NCBI RefSeq assembly: GCF_039523435.1
Contig: NZ_BAAAFH010000001.1
Location: 1 to 64,000, forward strand
DNA: 64,000 nt
DNA from: Wandonia haliotis
GTDB lineage: Bacteria > Bacteroidota > Bacteroidia > Flavobacteriales_D > Crocinitomicaceae
Reading direction: 5' to 3'
The notes under the pieces: model-generated
What the model saw: the letters and a program-made list of their open reading frames with translations, nothing else
What the model was told of the DNA's origin: nothing
The model's database searches: none
Made by a program: the position numbers and the translations under genes
Shown: piece after piece, positions 33,136 through 42,521 of the stretch
Layout of the letters: each line of letters begins with the position of its first letter
Numbering within the stretch: the stretch's first letter is position 1

Positions 33136-34761
33136 CTACTCTGAAGCAAGTCCCAGCTCTTTTGCTGCAATCTCCCTCATTTCTATTTTTCGGATTTTCC
33201 CAGAGACTGTCATAGGAAAATCTTCCACAAACTTCCAGTACTTCGGTACTTTGTAATAAGCAATGTGTTCCTTGCAAAATGTTGCAAGTTCCTGTTCTGA
33301 AATAGGTTCTCCCTGTTTTAGTTTTACCCATGCCATCACTTCTTCTCCGTATTTTTCGCTCGGCACTCCGATTACCTGAACATCCTCTACGGACGGATGT
33401 TTGTAAATAAAATCTTCGATTTCCTTCGGGGAAATATTTTCACCACCCCTGATGATCAGATCCTTTATACGCCCTGTAATCGTTATATATCCCTCATCGT
33501 CCATTGTTGCCAGATCTCCTGTATGCATCCACCTAGCATCATCCAGTACGGAACGGGTAGCTTCGGGATTATTCCAGTACTTCAGAAGAACTGAATACCC
33601 ACGGGTACATAACTCGCCCGCGACACCTCGTTGAACAATGTGCCCGGTTTCCGGGTCAATTATTTTTATTTCAAGATGATCGTGTACTGTTCCTACCGTA
33701 CTTACTTGTTTTTCCATAGGAACACCAATTTTTGTCTGTACAGATACCGGGGAGGTCTCTGTCATTCCATAACAAATGGTCACCTCTTTCATATTCATTT
33801 TTGTCTGCACCTGTTTCATTATTTCTACCGGGCAAGGAGAACCTGCCATAACACCGGTTCTCAAAGACGATAAATTATAGTCTTCAAAATGAGGGAAATT
33901 AAGTTCTGCGATAAACATAGTAGGTACCCCATATAATGATGTGCACTTTTCCTTCTCAACTGCTTTCAGTGCACTCTCAGCAGTAAAGCTTTCTGACGGA
34001 ATTACCATACAGGCTCCATGTGCTGTACAACACAGGTTACCTATCACCATACCAAAGCAGTGATAAAAAGGAACGGGAATACAAACCCTGTCTTCACTGG
34101 TGTAATTCATCCGGATACCGATAAAGTAGCCGTTGTTTAGAATGTTATGATGAGACAATGTAACGCCTTTAGGGAACCCTGTTGTTCCTGATGTGTACTG
34201 AATATTAACCGGATCATCAAACTGTACTGCATTCTCAACTGCAAACAACTGATCATCATTCACCTCACTGCTTTTCTCTACTAACGCATCCCAATCTCTG
34301 TCCAAAAAGTAAACTCTTTTCAGTGTTTCACTTTTCTTGCTCACTTCATTCAGCATACTCTCGTAATCACTGGACTTAAATTGTGTTGCAGCAATCATCG
34401 TACTTATCCCCGATTGATTAATAACAAACTCTAACTCACCAATACGATAAGCCGGATTTACGTTTACGAGGATTACCCCAATTCTCGCTGTGGCATACTG
34501 AATAAGTACCCACTCTGCACGATTCGGACTCCATATTCCGACGCGATCTCCAGAATTAACACCTACAGCCAGTAGTCCTCTGGCTACTTTTGTCGTTTCC
34601 GCATAAAACTCACTGTAAGTATATCTACAGCCCTGTTCCACACATACTAAAGCATCATGATTCGGATATCTGGCTACAGTGCGGGCAAGGTTCTGCCCGA
34701 TTGTTTCCCCTAATAATGGAATAGTTGATTCACCAGTAACATACGACAATTCTGATCTCAT
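33136..34761 (-). CDS. AMP-binding fatty-acid CoA ligase
   Basis: A 541-residue ANL-superfamily adenylate-forming enzyme, probably a medium- or long-chain fatty-acid CoA ligase. It has the phosphate-binding loop YTSGTTGFPKGVTLSHHN, the adenine motif TICYGMTETSPV, the hinge Asp in YITITGRIKDLIIRGGENI and the C-terminal catalytic lysine region (KVPKYWKFVEDFPMTVSGKI). Its length fits acyl-CoA synthetases. It activates fatty acids with ATP and CoA for degradation or lipid synthesis. It lies between the M61 peptidase and a radical SAM gene without tight coupling. Confidence 0.92.
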   Translation of the reverse strand: MRSELSYVTGESTIPLLGETIGQNLARTVARYPNHDALVCVEQGCRYTYSEFYAETTKVARGLLAVGVNSGDRVGIWSPNRAEWVLIQYATARIGVILVNVNPAYRIGELEFVINQSGISTMIAATQFKSSDYESMLNEVSKKSETLKRVYFLDRDWDALVEKSSEVNDDQLFAVENAVQFDDPVNIQYTSGTTGFPKGVTLSHHNILNNGYFIGIRMNYTSEDRVCIPVPFYHCFGMVIGNLCCTAHGACMVIPSESFTAESALKAVEKEKCTSLYGVPTMFIAELNFPHFEDYNLSSLRTGVMAGSPCPVEIMKQVQTKMNMKEVTICYGMTETSPVSVQTKIGVPMEKQVSTVGTVHDHLEIKIIDPETGHIVQRGVAGELCTRGYSVLLKYWNNPEATRSVLDDARWMHTGDLATMDDEGYITITGRIKDLIIRGGENISPKEIEDFIYKHPSVEDVQVIGVPSEKYGEEVMAWVKLKQGEPISEQELATFCKEHIAYYKVPKYWKFVEDFPMTVSGKIRKIEMREIAAKELGLASE

Positions 34762-34792
34762 TCTTTATACTATTTATCAAAAAAATTATAAC

Positions 34793-34804
34793 TCCTTATA
34801 AGGA
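34793..34804. promoter_or_regulatory. 12-bp palindrome upstream of the acyl-CoA ligase
   Basis: TCCTTATAAGGA is a perfect palindrome 32 bp upstream of the ligase start. It could be an operator for a fatty-acid regulator, but this is inference only. The rest of the 198-bp gap shows nothing else. Confidence 0.35.
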
Positions 34805-34959
34805 ATTACCCGTTGTTTTTCGATAATAGCATAGCACACAATTTGTAACAGTTATTGCTCAGCAAAAGTTGTTACCACACAGTAATCCGCAGTTGTCCGG
34901 TTCTAATATACCTGTTTTCTAATTCAACGCCAATAGTCTTCGGTTTATTTTATCTTGCT

Positions 34960-36027
34960 TCAGAATAAAGTCAGTTGATCACCTTCCTGTAAAGGTGGAC
35001 AAAACAAATCAGTTCGTAAATGATTGGTCTGTTTTTCAGAAAAAAATCGCTTTTGTGCAACTGCGAACTGTTGGCGGATGTTTTCAGCAAAATGTCCTTC
35101 CCCTCTCATCCTTTTACCAAAAACAGAACTATTCACAGCATCTCCATGCATAGAACGCAGTTGATTCAGTATTTTTTCAGAACGATCCGGATAATGATGC
35201 GAAAGCCAGTTGGAAAAAATAGCTTCGTTCGGACCGTTTAATCGCACAATCTGATAATGGACACTAGTGGCTCCATGCTCCGAAGCAGCTTTGCATATCG
35301 AAAATATTTCTTCCTCATTCAGAGCAGGAATAACAGGTGCCAACATAACATTTACAGGTATTCCTTTCTCAGCCAGCAATTCAATAGTCCGAAGTTTCTT
35401 TTTTGCAGAAGCAGTTCTGGGTTCCAGCTTTCTCCGCAAATCCTCTTTGAGAGTCGTTATGCTGATACTTACGCCCACAAGTTGCAACCGGGCTAACTCC
35501 TGTAAAATATCTGCATCTCTTTCAATCAATGCATTTTTGGTGATCACTCCGACAGGATGTTTAAAATCAAGTAAAACCTGTAACATTTTACGCGTCAGCC
35601 CCAACTTCTTTTCACAAGGTTGGTAGCAATCTGTATTACCGGACAACATAATTGTCTTCACTTCCCAATTTCTTTTTCGCAGAGTTTCCTCGAGCAATTC
35701 AGGCGCATTTTTTTTCACCAGTACTACCCGTTCAAAGTCAACACCGGCACTGTACCCCCAGTATTCATGTGTAGGGCGTGCATAACAATAGGTACATCCG
35801 TGTTCGCACCCCTGATAGGGATTCATGGAATAAGATAACGGGATATCAGGACTTTTAACCTTGTTTATAATTGTTTTCGGGTATACTTCTATGAAAGTTG
35901 TCTTACGATTTTCAACTTCTTCAAACTGCAAATCATCAAATGCGTCACCATCCCTGTTCTTCAGAAATCGACTTTCAGGATTTATAAAAGCACCCTGCCC
36001 TTTTGTTTTTTGCTGTCTGTCGGACAT
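34960..36027 (-). CDS. PA0069-family radical SAM protein
   Basis: A 355-residue cytoplasmic radical SAM protein of the SplB-like PA0069 family. The Fe-S motif is CEHGCTYCYARPTHEYWGY (CxxxCxxC), preceded by SYSMNPYQG. Additional family motifs are IMLSGNTDCYQPCEKKLGLTR and VNVMLAPVIPALNEEEI. The C-terminal LFCPPLQEGDQLTLF tail is typical. The biochemical reaction of this family is not established. The gene is not closely coupled to its neighbours. Confidence 0.92.
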   Translation of the reverse strand: MSDRQQKTKGQGAFINPESRFLKNRDGDAFDDLQFEEVENRKTTFIEVYPKTIINKVKSPDIPLSYSMNPYQGCEHGCTYCYARPTHEYWGYSAGVDFERVVLVKKNAPELLEETLRKRNWEVKTIMLSGNTDCYQPCEKKLGLTRKMLQVLLDFKHPVGVITKNALIERDADILQELARLQLVGVSISITTLKEDLRRKLEPRTASAKKKLRTIELLAEKGIPVNVMLAPVIPALNEEEIFSICKAASEHGATSVHYQIVRLNGPNEAIFSNWLSHHYPDRSEKILNQLRSMHGDAVNSSVFGKRMRGEGHFAENIRQQFAVAQKRFFSEKQTNHLRTDLFCPPLQEGDQLTLF

Positions 36028-36107
36028 TCAACTAATCTTTCAGACAAAAATACAATTATTTGATTAAAAAATAATCAAATAAAAATTTAAATACTAATCA
36101 TTAAAGA

Positions 36108-36785
36108 TTATTGTTTCACGTATTTCGCTAAAAATGAGTCTTTATAGGCTCTTCCTATAGGGATAGGGCGATCTCCCTCCACAACAACCTGACCTCCGGA
36201 AACCTTTGTTATCTTACTACTATTTACAAGGTAAGACTTATGAACCCTAATAAATCCAAGATCTGCCAGTTTACCTTCCCAATACGTCAGTGTCTCAGAA
36301 GAGAGCAACTTTTTATCTGAAAAATGAAATTCTGTATAATCCATATCCGAACAGATATAAGAAACGGAACTACTCCTGATCTGAACATATTCATGTCCCG
36401 TTTTTATAAAAAACAGTTTTCCATTATCAATAGATTCCTGCTTTTGTTTGGCCTTTTCTACCGCTCTCGTAAAACGCTCAAATGAAAAAGGTTTTACCAG
36501 GTAATCAATTGCATCAAAATCATAACTCCGAACGGCATAATCCGAAAAAGCGGTTGTAAAAATAACTGCAGGAGGATTAGTAAGAGCTTCCAGAAAATCT
36601 ATTCCGGATAGTTTTGGTAAATGAATATCAAGGAAAATCAGATCAACAGTTTCATTGTCAAGATACTCTAAAGCCTCAACAGGATCTGTAAAAACTCCTT
36701 GCAGGTTCAGGTTACCATAATCCAAAATGTATTTTTTTAGTACACGCTGCGCCGGTGCCTGATCTTCTACTATGATACAATTCAT
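36108..36785 (-). CDS. LytTR-type response regulator of an interrupted pair
   Basis: A 225-residue regulator. The receiver (1-120) has ED at 7-8, Asp53 (IFLDIHLP), FTTAFSDYAVRSYDFDAIDY and YLVKPFS. The LytTR domain has ICSDMDYTEFHF and FIRVHKSYLVNSSKI. It overlaps the 3' end of the kinase gene by 4 nt (ATGA), so its translation was designed to be coupled to a kinase frame that now contains a stop codon. Two 9-bp direct repeats 12 bp apart lie beyond the kinase, upstream of the TonB receptor, and are a likely target. Confidence 0.92.
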   Translation of the reverse strand: MNCIIVEDQAPAQRVLKKYILDYGNLNLQGVFTDPVEALEYLDNETVDLIFLDIHLPKLSGIDFLEALTNPPAVIFTTAFSDYAVRSYDFDAIDYLVKPFSFERFTRAVEKAKQKQESIDNGKLFFIKTGHEYVQIRSSSVSYICSDMDYTEFHFSDKKLLSSETLTYWEGKLADLGFIRVHKSYLVNSSKITKVSGGQVVVEGDRPIPIGRAYKDSFLAKYVKQ

Positions 36786-37819
36786 TCTTTTCCTTTTTTC
36801 AGATCCAAGCGAAGATCAACCTTATACCATTCTTCTTTTGCGCAGATATCCAACTCATAGGCAGCCGGGTATAATAAATCCAGCCTTTTCCTTACATTCT
36901 CCAAACCAATCCCTTTGGATAGGTCATTAGTATTGGATTGCTCCGAAAAACTGTTTGTACAGGTAAACCATAAGTGTCCACTCTCATCCACCTTAACATG
37001 GATAGCTATCTTTATATTCTTGCTTTAGCTGGATAAACTGTGCTTGAATGCATTTTCAACAAAAACGGATAATATCAACGGAGCAATTCGATAACCGGCA
37101 GGTAGTGGGCGCGTTACTTCAAAGATCACTTCTCCTCTCTCTTCAAATTGCAATTGACTCAGATTAATAAAATTCCCCAATTGCTCTAACTCATTTTTCA
37201 ATGGAACGAATTTCTCCTGACATTCATAAAGCATATAACGTAGCACTCCTGACAATTCAAGAATAATACCGGGTGTTTTTTCCGATTTTTCCAGAGCATA
37301 CGCATATAGATTGTTCAGATTATTGAATAAAAAGTGTGGGTTAATCTGAGATTTTAGATAAAGTAGTTCACTTTCTTTTACCGCTACCTGTAACTGCTCT
37401 AATTGCTTTTGTTTGGTAAGAGCATCCCACGCAAATTTAAACCCGGTTAAGATTGTGATTGTTGGAAGAGCTCCTACTAAATTGAAAAACACTCCGGGAA
37501 AATGGGTTCCTCTAGTATCCGGATAATAAATTTTCTCCAGAACACCTTCCTCCATAACAATTACAAAAGTGATCACCAAAACGATCCAACCGACAAACAA
37601 CAGATATTTTTTGCGGTACAAATAACGTGGTAACAAATAATAATTAATGAAGAAAGCTGCCAGAACGTAATTCAGAAAGAAAACAAGTTCCTGAATATCC
37701 ACTCTGAAATCCCGTCTGCGGTGGTCAAATGAATAAAAAATGAAAACCACTGTCAATAAAATACACTGGAATAAAAGCTCCTGTATTCTGGGGTTACGAA
37801 TTCTTTTTACCATTTGCAT
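36782..37819 (-). pseudogene. LytS-type histidine kinase interrupted by an in-frame TAA
   Basis: A kinase of about 345 codons. Four membrane helices (about 12-110) precede the His_kinase motif QINPHFLFNNLNNL and the N-box VFVENAFKHSLSS. A TAA codon at 37027-37025 stops translation here. The same frame then continues SKNIKIAIHVKVDESGHLWF through the ATP-lid motif GIGLENVRKRLDLLYP to a proper end that overlaps the regulator ATG. The break is a single codon (a one-base change such as CAA to TAA), not a frameshift. The truncated product would lack the ATP-binding G box. A recent mutation, a sequence error or readthrough are all possible. Confidence 0.88.
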
Positions 37820-37867
37820 CTCTGTAAAAATACGTATAAGTAGTAAGCTTCTGAAACAAAGTTACTC

Positions 37868-37944
37868 CAACGACATGATTAAGGGGGTGTACGACCAATA
37901 CACTCTGCATATTCTGTCGTTGAGGGGAAAAAATATGTCGTTGA
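37868..37944. promoter_or_regulatory. Putative LytTR operator: two 9-bp direct repeats plus an inverted copy
   Basis: TGTCGTTGA occurs at 37915-37923 and 37936-37944, exactly 21 bp apart (12-bp gap), the geometry bound by LytTR dimers. An inverted copy CAACGACA lies at 37868-37875. The group lies between the divergent kinase/regulator pair and the TonB receptor gene, so the regulator at 36108 is the natural candidate to bind it. Confidence 0.6.
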
Positions 37945-38018
37945 ACCAACCCCTCTTTTTTACCAGAAAGATTATCCCCTACTTTGTAAAAAATTAGAAC
38001 CAGTAAATCGTATTTATC

Positions 38019-40394
38019 ATGAAATCCCTGATCAAATTGTTTGCTTCAATTGGTATCGTTGTTCTTTCGGGAAATAGTTTGGCACAAAGCGAAAAGTGGT
38101 TAATCAGCGGACAATTAACGGATGGAGAAACAGGAGAGGCTGTCCCCTATGCTGCCGTTATTGTTCATTCGTCAGTAACACATACTATTCTCAACGGAAT
38201 AACTACAAACGATCAAGGAAATTTTAAAGTAGGAACCGATTCGTCTGCCGTTTATCTCGAAATTAAATCTGTCGGTTATATTCCGGATACCATCCGTACG
38301 ATTCGTTTCAACACGCCCCATATTAATCTTGGTGAAATCAAATTGTTCCGGGATAATCAAATTCTGGAACAGGTGCAGGTAACAGCCGAACGTTCTACAA
38401 TGGAATTTAAACTCGACAGACGTGTTTATAATGTAGGTTCAGACATCAGTAGTACAGGAATGGGGGCCCTTGAAATATTAAATAATATTCCTTCGGTGAA
38501 TGTGGACATAGAAGGTCAGATTAGCTTGCGGGGAAATACAGGCGTACAAATTCTGATTGATGGAAAACCATCTGTCCTTGCTGATGAACAGGGAAATGCA
38601 CTTGGTACAATTACAGCTGACATGGTAGAGCGAATAGAGGTGATTACCAATCCCTCTGCCAAATACAATGCTGAAGGAACATCCGGAATTATCAATATTG
38701 TTCTTAAGAAGGAAGAAAAAAAGGGAATCAACGGATCTATCTCTCTGAATACAGGTTACCCAAACAATCATAGTATTGGAGGGAGTCTTAATTTGCGAAC
38801 GGAAAAATTCAACTTCTTTACACAATTTGGCGCCGGTTATCGTTCAATGCCCTGGGAAAGTAAAAGTACCAACCGGAATATTACTTCCGGTGATCGAATA
38901 GAAAGCGAAGGTAACAGTATCAAAAACGAAAATTTCTATAATATTACCATTGGTACCGACTACCACATCAATGAACGCAATGTCTTGACATTATCAGGGA
39001 ACTTCGCTTATGAACTGGAAACCAATCCTACTCAAACAGCTTTTTATCTGTACGACGAAAATCAGGAACTTTCTTCAAGTTATAACAGAACGGAAAAAAC
39101 AAAAGCTACGAACCCCAAATGGCAATATGACCTGCAATACCAGAAAACATTCACGAATAATAAAGAACACATTCTTCAGTTCAGTACACTGGGAAGTTTC
39201 TTTGGCAAAGACCAGTCTTCAGATTTTGAAAATGAGTACCTGACCGGAATAGCCAGTGATCCCAGCCAACGAACAGCAACAGATTTCTATCAGGCAGATT
39301 ATACATTTAAACTGGACTATACCAACCCGCTTACCAAAACAATTACATTAGAGACAGGAGCATTGTATGAGATTAATGATGTTGGAAATGATTACTCTGT
39401 AGACAATCAGTTAGGTGACTCCTGGATACCGGACACCAGTTTGACAAATAACTTTGAGTACAATCAAAAAGTTTTAGGGATATACACCACCGGATCTTAT
39501 GAAGGTAAAAAATGGGGGGTAAAGTTGGGAGTACGTTTAGAAAATACAGACCTTAAAACACTTTTGACAAATACAAACGAAAGAAATACACAAAACTACA
39601 CCAACTTCTTCCCTTCTTTACACACTTCCTATAAAATTTCGAGAGCGTTTTCTCTTCAGGCGGGTTATTCCCGACGCATCTTCCGCCCACGTTTGTGGGA
39701 TTTGAATCCTTTCTTCAACATTCGCAATACATACAATATCCGAACCGGTAATCCGGATTTGCAACCTGAATTTGCCGATTCGTATGAACTCACCGGGGTT
39801 TTCCTGTTTGAAAAATTATCGCTTAATATAAGTGGCTATTATCTTTACACGACTAATGTTACAGAACGTGTTTCTTATTTTGAAAACAATGTAAATATCA
39901 CAACCCCTATTAATGTAGGAATCCGGCACAAAACAGGGGGAGAAATTAATGCGAAGTACACCGCTACGAAATGGCTTACGCTGAATGGAGAAGCCAATTA
40001 CGGGTACTTTTTACGTAAAGGTGTTTTTGAAAATCAGAATTTCGACTTTGAAGGAAGTCAGTGGTCTGGTAAACTAACTGTGAAATTTAAACTTCCGGCA
40101 GACATTGATCTGGAAATTAATTCCAATTATCAGTCAGCTTACAAAACCGTACAGGGAAAAGTTTCCGGATTTGCGTTCGTTGACGCTGGTATTCGTAAAA
40201 GGCTCTGGAAAGGGAAAGGAGTTATCAATCTGAGTATCCGGGATATCTTTGCTTCAAGAATTCGTGAAAGCATTGTGGATCAACCCTCTTATTATCTGTA
40301 TAGTTTTTCAAAAAGAGGACGTTTTATCACACTCGGATTCAGCTATAGCTTCGGAAAAGGAGAAGCTATGACTTATAGTGGAGGAAAAAGGTAA
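38019..40394 (+). CDS. TonB-dependent receptor-type outer-membrane beta-barrel protein
   Basis: A 791-residue outer-membrane protein. A signal peptide (1-22) precedes a carboxypeptidase-regulatory-like domain (WLISGQLTDGETGEAVPYAA ... VGYIPDTI) and a plug (GALEILNNIPSVNVDIEGQI; VERIEVITNPSAKYNAEGTS). A C-terminal barrel of the outer-membrane beta-barrel (PF14905) type follows (YSRRIFRPRLWDLNPFFNI; RTGNPDLQPEFADSYEL). It ends FITLGFSYSFGKGEAMTYS, so the final strand is followed by a short tail. The N-terminus lacks an obvious TonB box. Ligand is unknown. The upstream LytTR-type repeats suggest regulation by the adjacent two-component pair. Confidence 0.92.
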   Translation: MKSLIKLFASIGIVVLSGNSLAQSEKWLISGQLTDGETGEAVPYAAVIVHSSVTHTILNGITTNDQGNFKVGTDSSAVYLEIKSVGYIPDTIRTIRFNTPHINLGEIKLFRDNQILEQVQVTAERSTMEFKLDRRVYNVGSDISSTGMGALEILNNIPSVNVDIEGQISLRGNTGVQILIDGKPSVLADEQGNALGTITADMVERIEVITNPSAKYNAEGTSGIINIVLKKEEKKGINGSISLNTGYPNNHSIGGSLNLRTEKFNFFTQFGAGYRSMPWESKSTNRNITSGDRIESEGNSIKNENFYNITIGTDYHINERNVLTLSGNFAYELETNPTQTAFYLYDENQELSSSYNRTEKTKATNPKWQYDLQYQKTFTNNKEHILQFSTLGSFFGKDQSSDFENEYLTGIASDPSQRTATDFYQADYTFKLDYTNPLTKTITLETGALYEINDVGNDYSVDNQLGDSWIPDTSLTNNFEYNQKVLGIYTTGSYEGKKWGVKLGVRLENTDLKTLLTNTNERNTQNYTNFFPSLHTSYKISRAFSLQAGYSRRIFRPRLWDLNPFFNIRNTYNIRTGNPDLQPEFADSYELTGVFLFEKLSLNISGYYLYTTNVTERVSYFENNVNITTPINVGIRHKTGGEINAKYTATKWLTLNGEANYGYFLRKGVFENQNFDFEGSQWSGKLTVKFKLPADIDLEINSNYQSAYKTVQGKVSGFAFVDAGIRKRLWKGKGVINLSIRDIFASRIRESIVDQPSYYLYSFSKRGRFITLGFSYSFGKGEAMTYSGGKR

Positions 40395-40426
40395 GATAAT
40401 CAACTCTTAAGCTGAGTAACTAAAAA

Positions 40427-41110
40427 TTACTCAGCTTCAATAATCAATACCTCTCCAATGATGAAAGCTTTCGTTTCTGTTAGATAAAAGTCACGTTTAA
40501 CAGGAAGATCCTTTACTTTTACTCTAAACTCTGCACTTTCGTACCCTAAAAACCCAGCCTTGAGGACTACTATTTTCATCTTCAGCATTTCGGGGACCTC
40601 CATTTCAAACTCTCCTTCAAAGGTTGTTTGAACGACGATATCAGTTCCTACTAATTCTACTTTGACAAAAGGAAGTGGCTCTCCTGATTCATCCAGTATC
40701 CTCCCCCTGATAATCCGAAGTGAATCCTGAGGTTTCCGTTCATCTAGATGGTTCTTTCCAACCTTTACAACAGTAAACATTCCCTGTTGTAAAGCAGCCC
40801 TATCAGGTTTCATCGCAGCACCTACATTCCCTGTCATTAAAAAACTTGCAATCACTGATTGAATGATCGGATAGAAAGAAGTTATTCGTCTGTTACTCCT
40901 GTTTGTATTCAGTTGTTCGACACGAACTCTTCCACAAACTTTTGTACTTTTATTTTCCAGATATTTTACAATCTCTTCTTCCGAACAGTTTGTCAAATCA
41001 AGTACTTTATAATCACAAACACTACATAACTTTCCTTTTTCCAACTCGGTCATGAATTCCCACTGCTGATTGCAAGGGCTTGGAATAGTTATTCTTTTCT
41101 TCTTACTCAT
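40427..41110 (-). CDS. Carboxypeptidase-regulatory-like domain protein with N-terminal Cys motif
   Basis: A 227-residue protein. The N-terminal 65 residues carry PCNQQWEFMTELEKGKLCSVC and KVCGRV, a cysteine-rich motif widespread in Bacteroidota membrane-associated proteins (from memory). One membrane helix (YPIIQSVIASFLMTGNVGAA) precedes a CarboxypepD_reg-like beta-sandwich (IIRGRILDESGEPLPFVKVE ... FEGEFEMEVP). It is convergent with the TonB receptor gene. The function is unknown. The beta-sandwich is of the type found at the N-terminus of TonB receptors. Confidence 0.82.
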   Translation of the reverse strand: MSKKKRITIPSPCNQQWEFMTELEKGKLCSVCDYKVLDLTNCSEEEIVKYLENKSTKVCGRVRVEQLNTNRSNRRITSFYPIIQSVIASFLMTGNVGAAMKPDRAALQQGMFTVVKVGKNHLDERKPQDSLRIIRGRILDESGEPLPFVKVELVGTDIVVQTTFEGEFEMEVPEMLKMKIVVLKAGFLGYESAEFRVKVKDLPVKRDFYLTETKAFIIGEVLIIEAE

Positions 41111-41180
41111 CTTTTATCCTCTTTTACATTGAGATTGTTTTTCCTGTAAATTTCCATAAATTCACAGACTATATTTATAT

Positions 41181-42521
41181 ATGAAACAATTTATACTACT
41201 ATTTATTATCGTTTTTACCTGTAAAATGATTCTTTCTCAAACAAAAGTAGCTATTGTTGGAGGAGGAATAGCAGGTGTCGCCAGTGCCTACTATATTCAT
41301 CAGTTTGACCCCTCTGCTCAAATTACTATTTATGAAAAAGAAGATTTTCTGGGAGGAAATGCCAAGACAGTTGAAATTGTAAATAAAAAAGGTATTACTT
41401 GTAATGTGGATATTGGTCCTCAATATTTCACAGAAGGTCCCTGGGATAATTACCTGAAATTCCTCGACGATGTAATTGGTTTGGAATCCATCGAAACCGA
41501 ATCTGTTCAAGGGTCTCTTCTTATAAAAAGGGAGGATAATAAAACTCCTACACTACTTACTCCCATCGATAAAAAATTACGTGGCGAAAAACTGGGAAAA
41601 CTATTACGATTAAAAAAATTTAACACAGCAGCTTTCAATGTTTATAAAAATCCGGAACAATGGATAGACAAAACAATTGATGATTGGGTGGTCTCTTTAA
41701 AGTTTTCACTTTCTTTTAAGAATGAGATTATTTATCCTTTTCTGGCTGCAACTTTAGGCACTGATATTCAATCTATAAAAACAACTTCAGCAATAGAAAT
41801 TGTTAATTTATTTGCTTTTCGAAAACCAAAAGTGTCTAACAGTTTTAGTATTATGACAAAGGGTATGGGAGGACTTATCCAAGCAATCGGAAATAAACTG
41901 GAACAATCTGGTGTTATAATAAAAACCAGTTCCCCCGTACACTCTATAACCAAAGAAAAAAATAGATATACAGTTCTCTTTCAGGAAGGCAATAAAAAGA
42001 AATCGGAATCAGTTGACTTTATTGTTATGGCCGTGCATGCTGATATAGCAGGCGAATTGTTGCGCCAAGATCCTGTTTTTGACAAAATCAGTCAACTACT
42101 AATTTCTCGGTTCCCTTATTTTAAAGCACATATTGTCCTTCATTCAGACGCAAATTACATATATTTTGCCCAACCTGCATTTCTTAATATTTTTACAAAT
42201 ATCACTAATGAAGTGACTTCATCAACTATGAACTTATCTATGATTTCACCACGATTGGAAGGAATTTATAAAAGTTGGATGTCAGAAAAAGAAATACAAC
42301 AGATAAAAGAAAAGGGATTATTTCTTCATGAAACCACGTTTTATCATCCTCTCATTACCCCTTCATTTGTAAATAGCTTAGATGAGCTTCATTTGCTTAC
42401 TGATTCAATTCCTGGAATTTGTTTTGCCGGCGGATGGACAGAAGGATTAGAAACACAAAACAGTGCTGTTCTTTCCGGAAAGCGTGCTTTACAACGCTAT
42501 CAACAAATAAAAAATGACTAG
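41181..42521 (+). CDS. Exported FAD-dependent oxidoreductase (amine-oxidase-like)
   Basis: A 446-residue flavoprotein with an N-terminal hydrophobic signal (MKQFILLFIIVFTCKMILSQ) followed directly by the dinucleotide-binding motif KVAIVGGGIAGVASAYYI and YEKEDFLGGNAKTVE. The C-terminal FAD motif is ICFAGGWTEGLETQNSAVLS. The fold resembles the flavin amine oxidase/phytoene desaturase group. A prenylcysteine-oxidase-like lyase is another possibility. Its 3' end overlaps the convergent LodB-like gene by 4 nt. Substrate is unknown. Confidence 0.85.
   Translation: MKQFILLFIIVFTCKMILSQTKVAIVGGGIAGVASAYYIHQFDPSAQITIYEKEDFLGGNAKTVEIVNKKGITCNVDIGPQYFTEGPWDNYLKFLDDVIGLESIETESVQGSLLIKREDNKTPTLLTPIDKKLRGEKLGKLLRLKKFNTAAFNVYKNPEQWIDKTIDDWVVSLKFSLSFKNEIIYPFLAATLGTDIQSIKTTSAIEIVNLFAFRKPKVSNSFSIMTKGMGGLIQAIGNKLEQSGVIIKTSSPVHSITKEKNRYTVLFQEGNKKKSESVDFIVMAVHADIAGELLRQDPVFDKISQLLISRFPYFKAHIVLHSDANYIYFAQPAFLNIFTNITNEVTSSTMNLSMISPRLEGIYKSWMSEKEIQQIKEKGLFLHETTFYHPLITPSFVNSLDELHLLTDSIPGICFAGGWTEGLETQNSAVLSGKRALQRYQQIKND

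Noticed and set aside
37025..37027. Recoded amino acid at the TAA in the kinase
   Set aside because: Known recoding for Sec or Pyl uses TGA or TAG, and no recoding element is evident; a point mutation is simpler.
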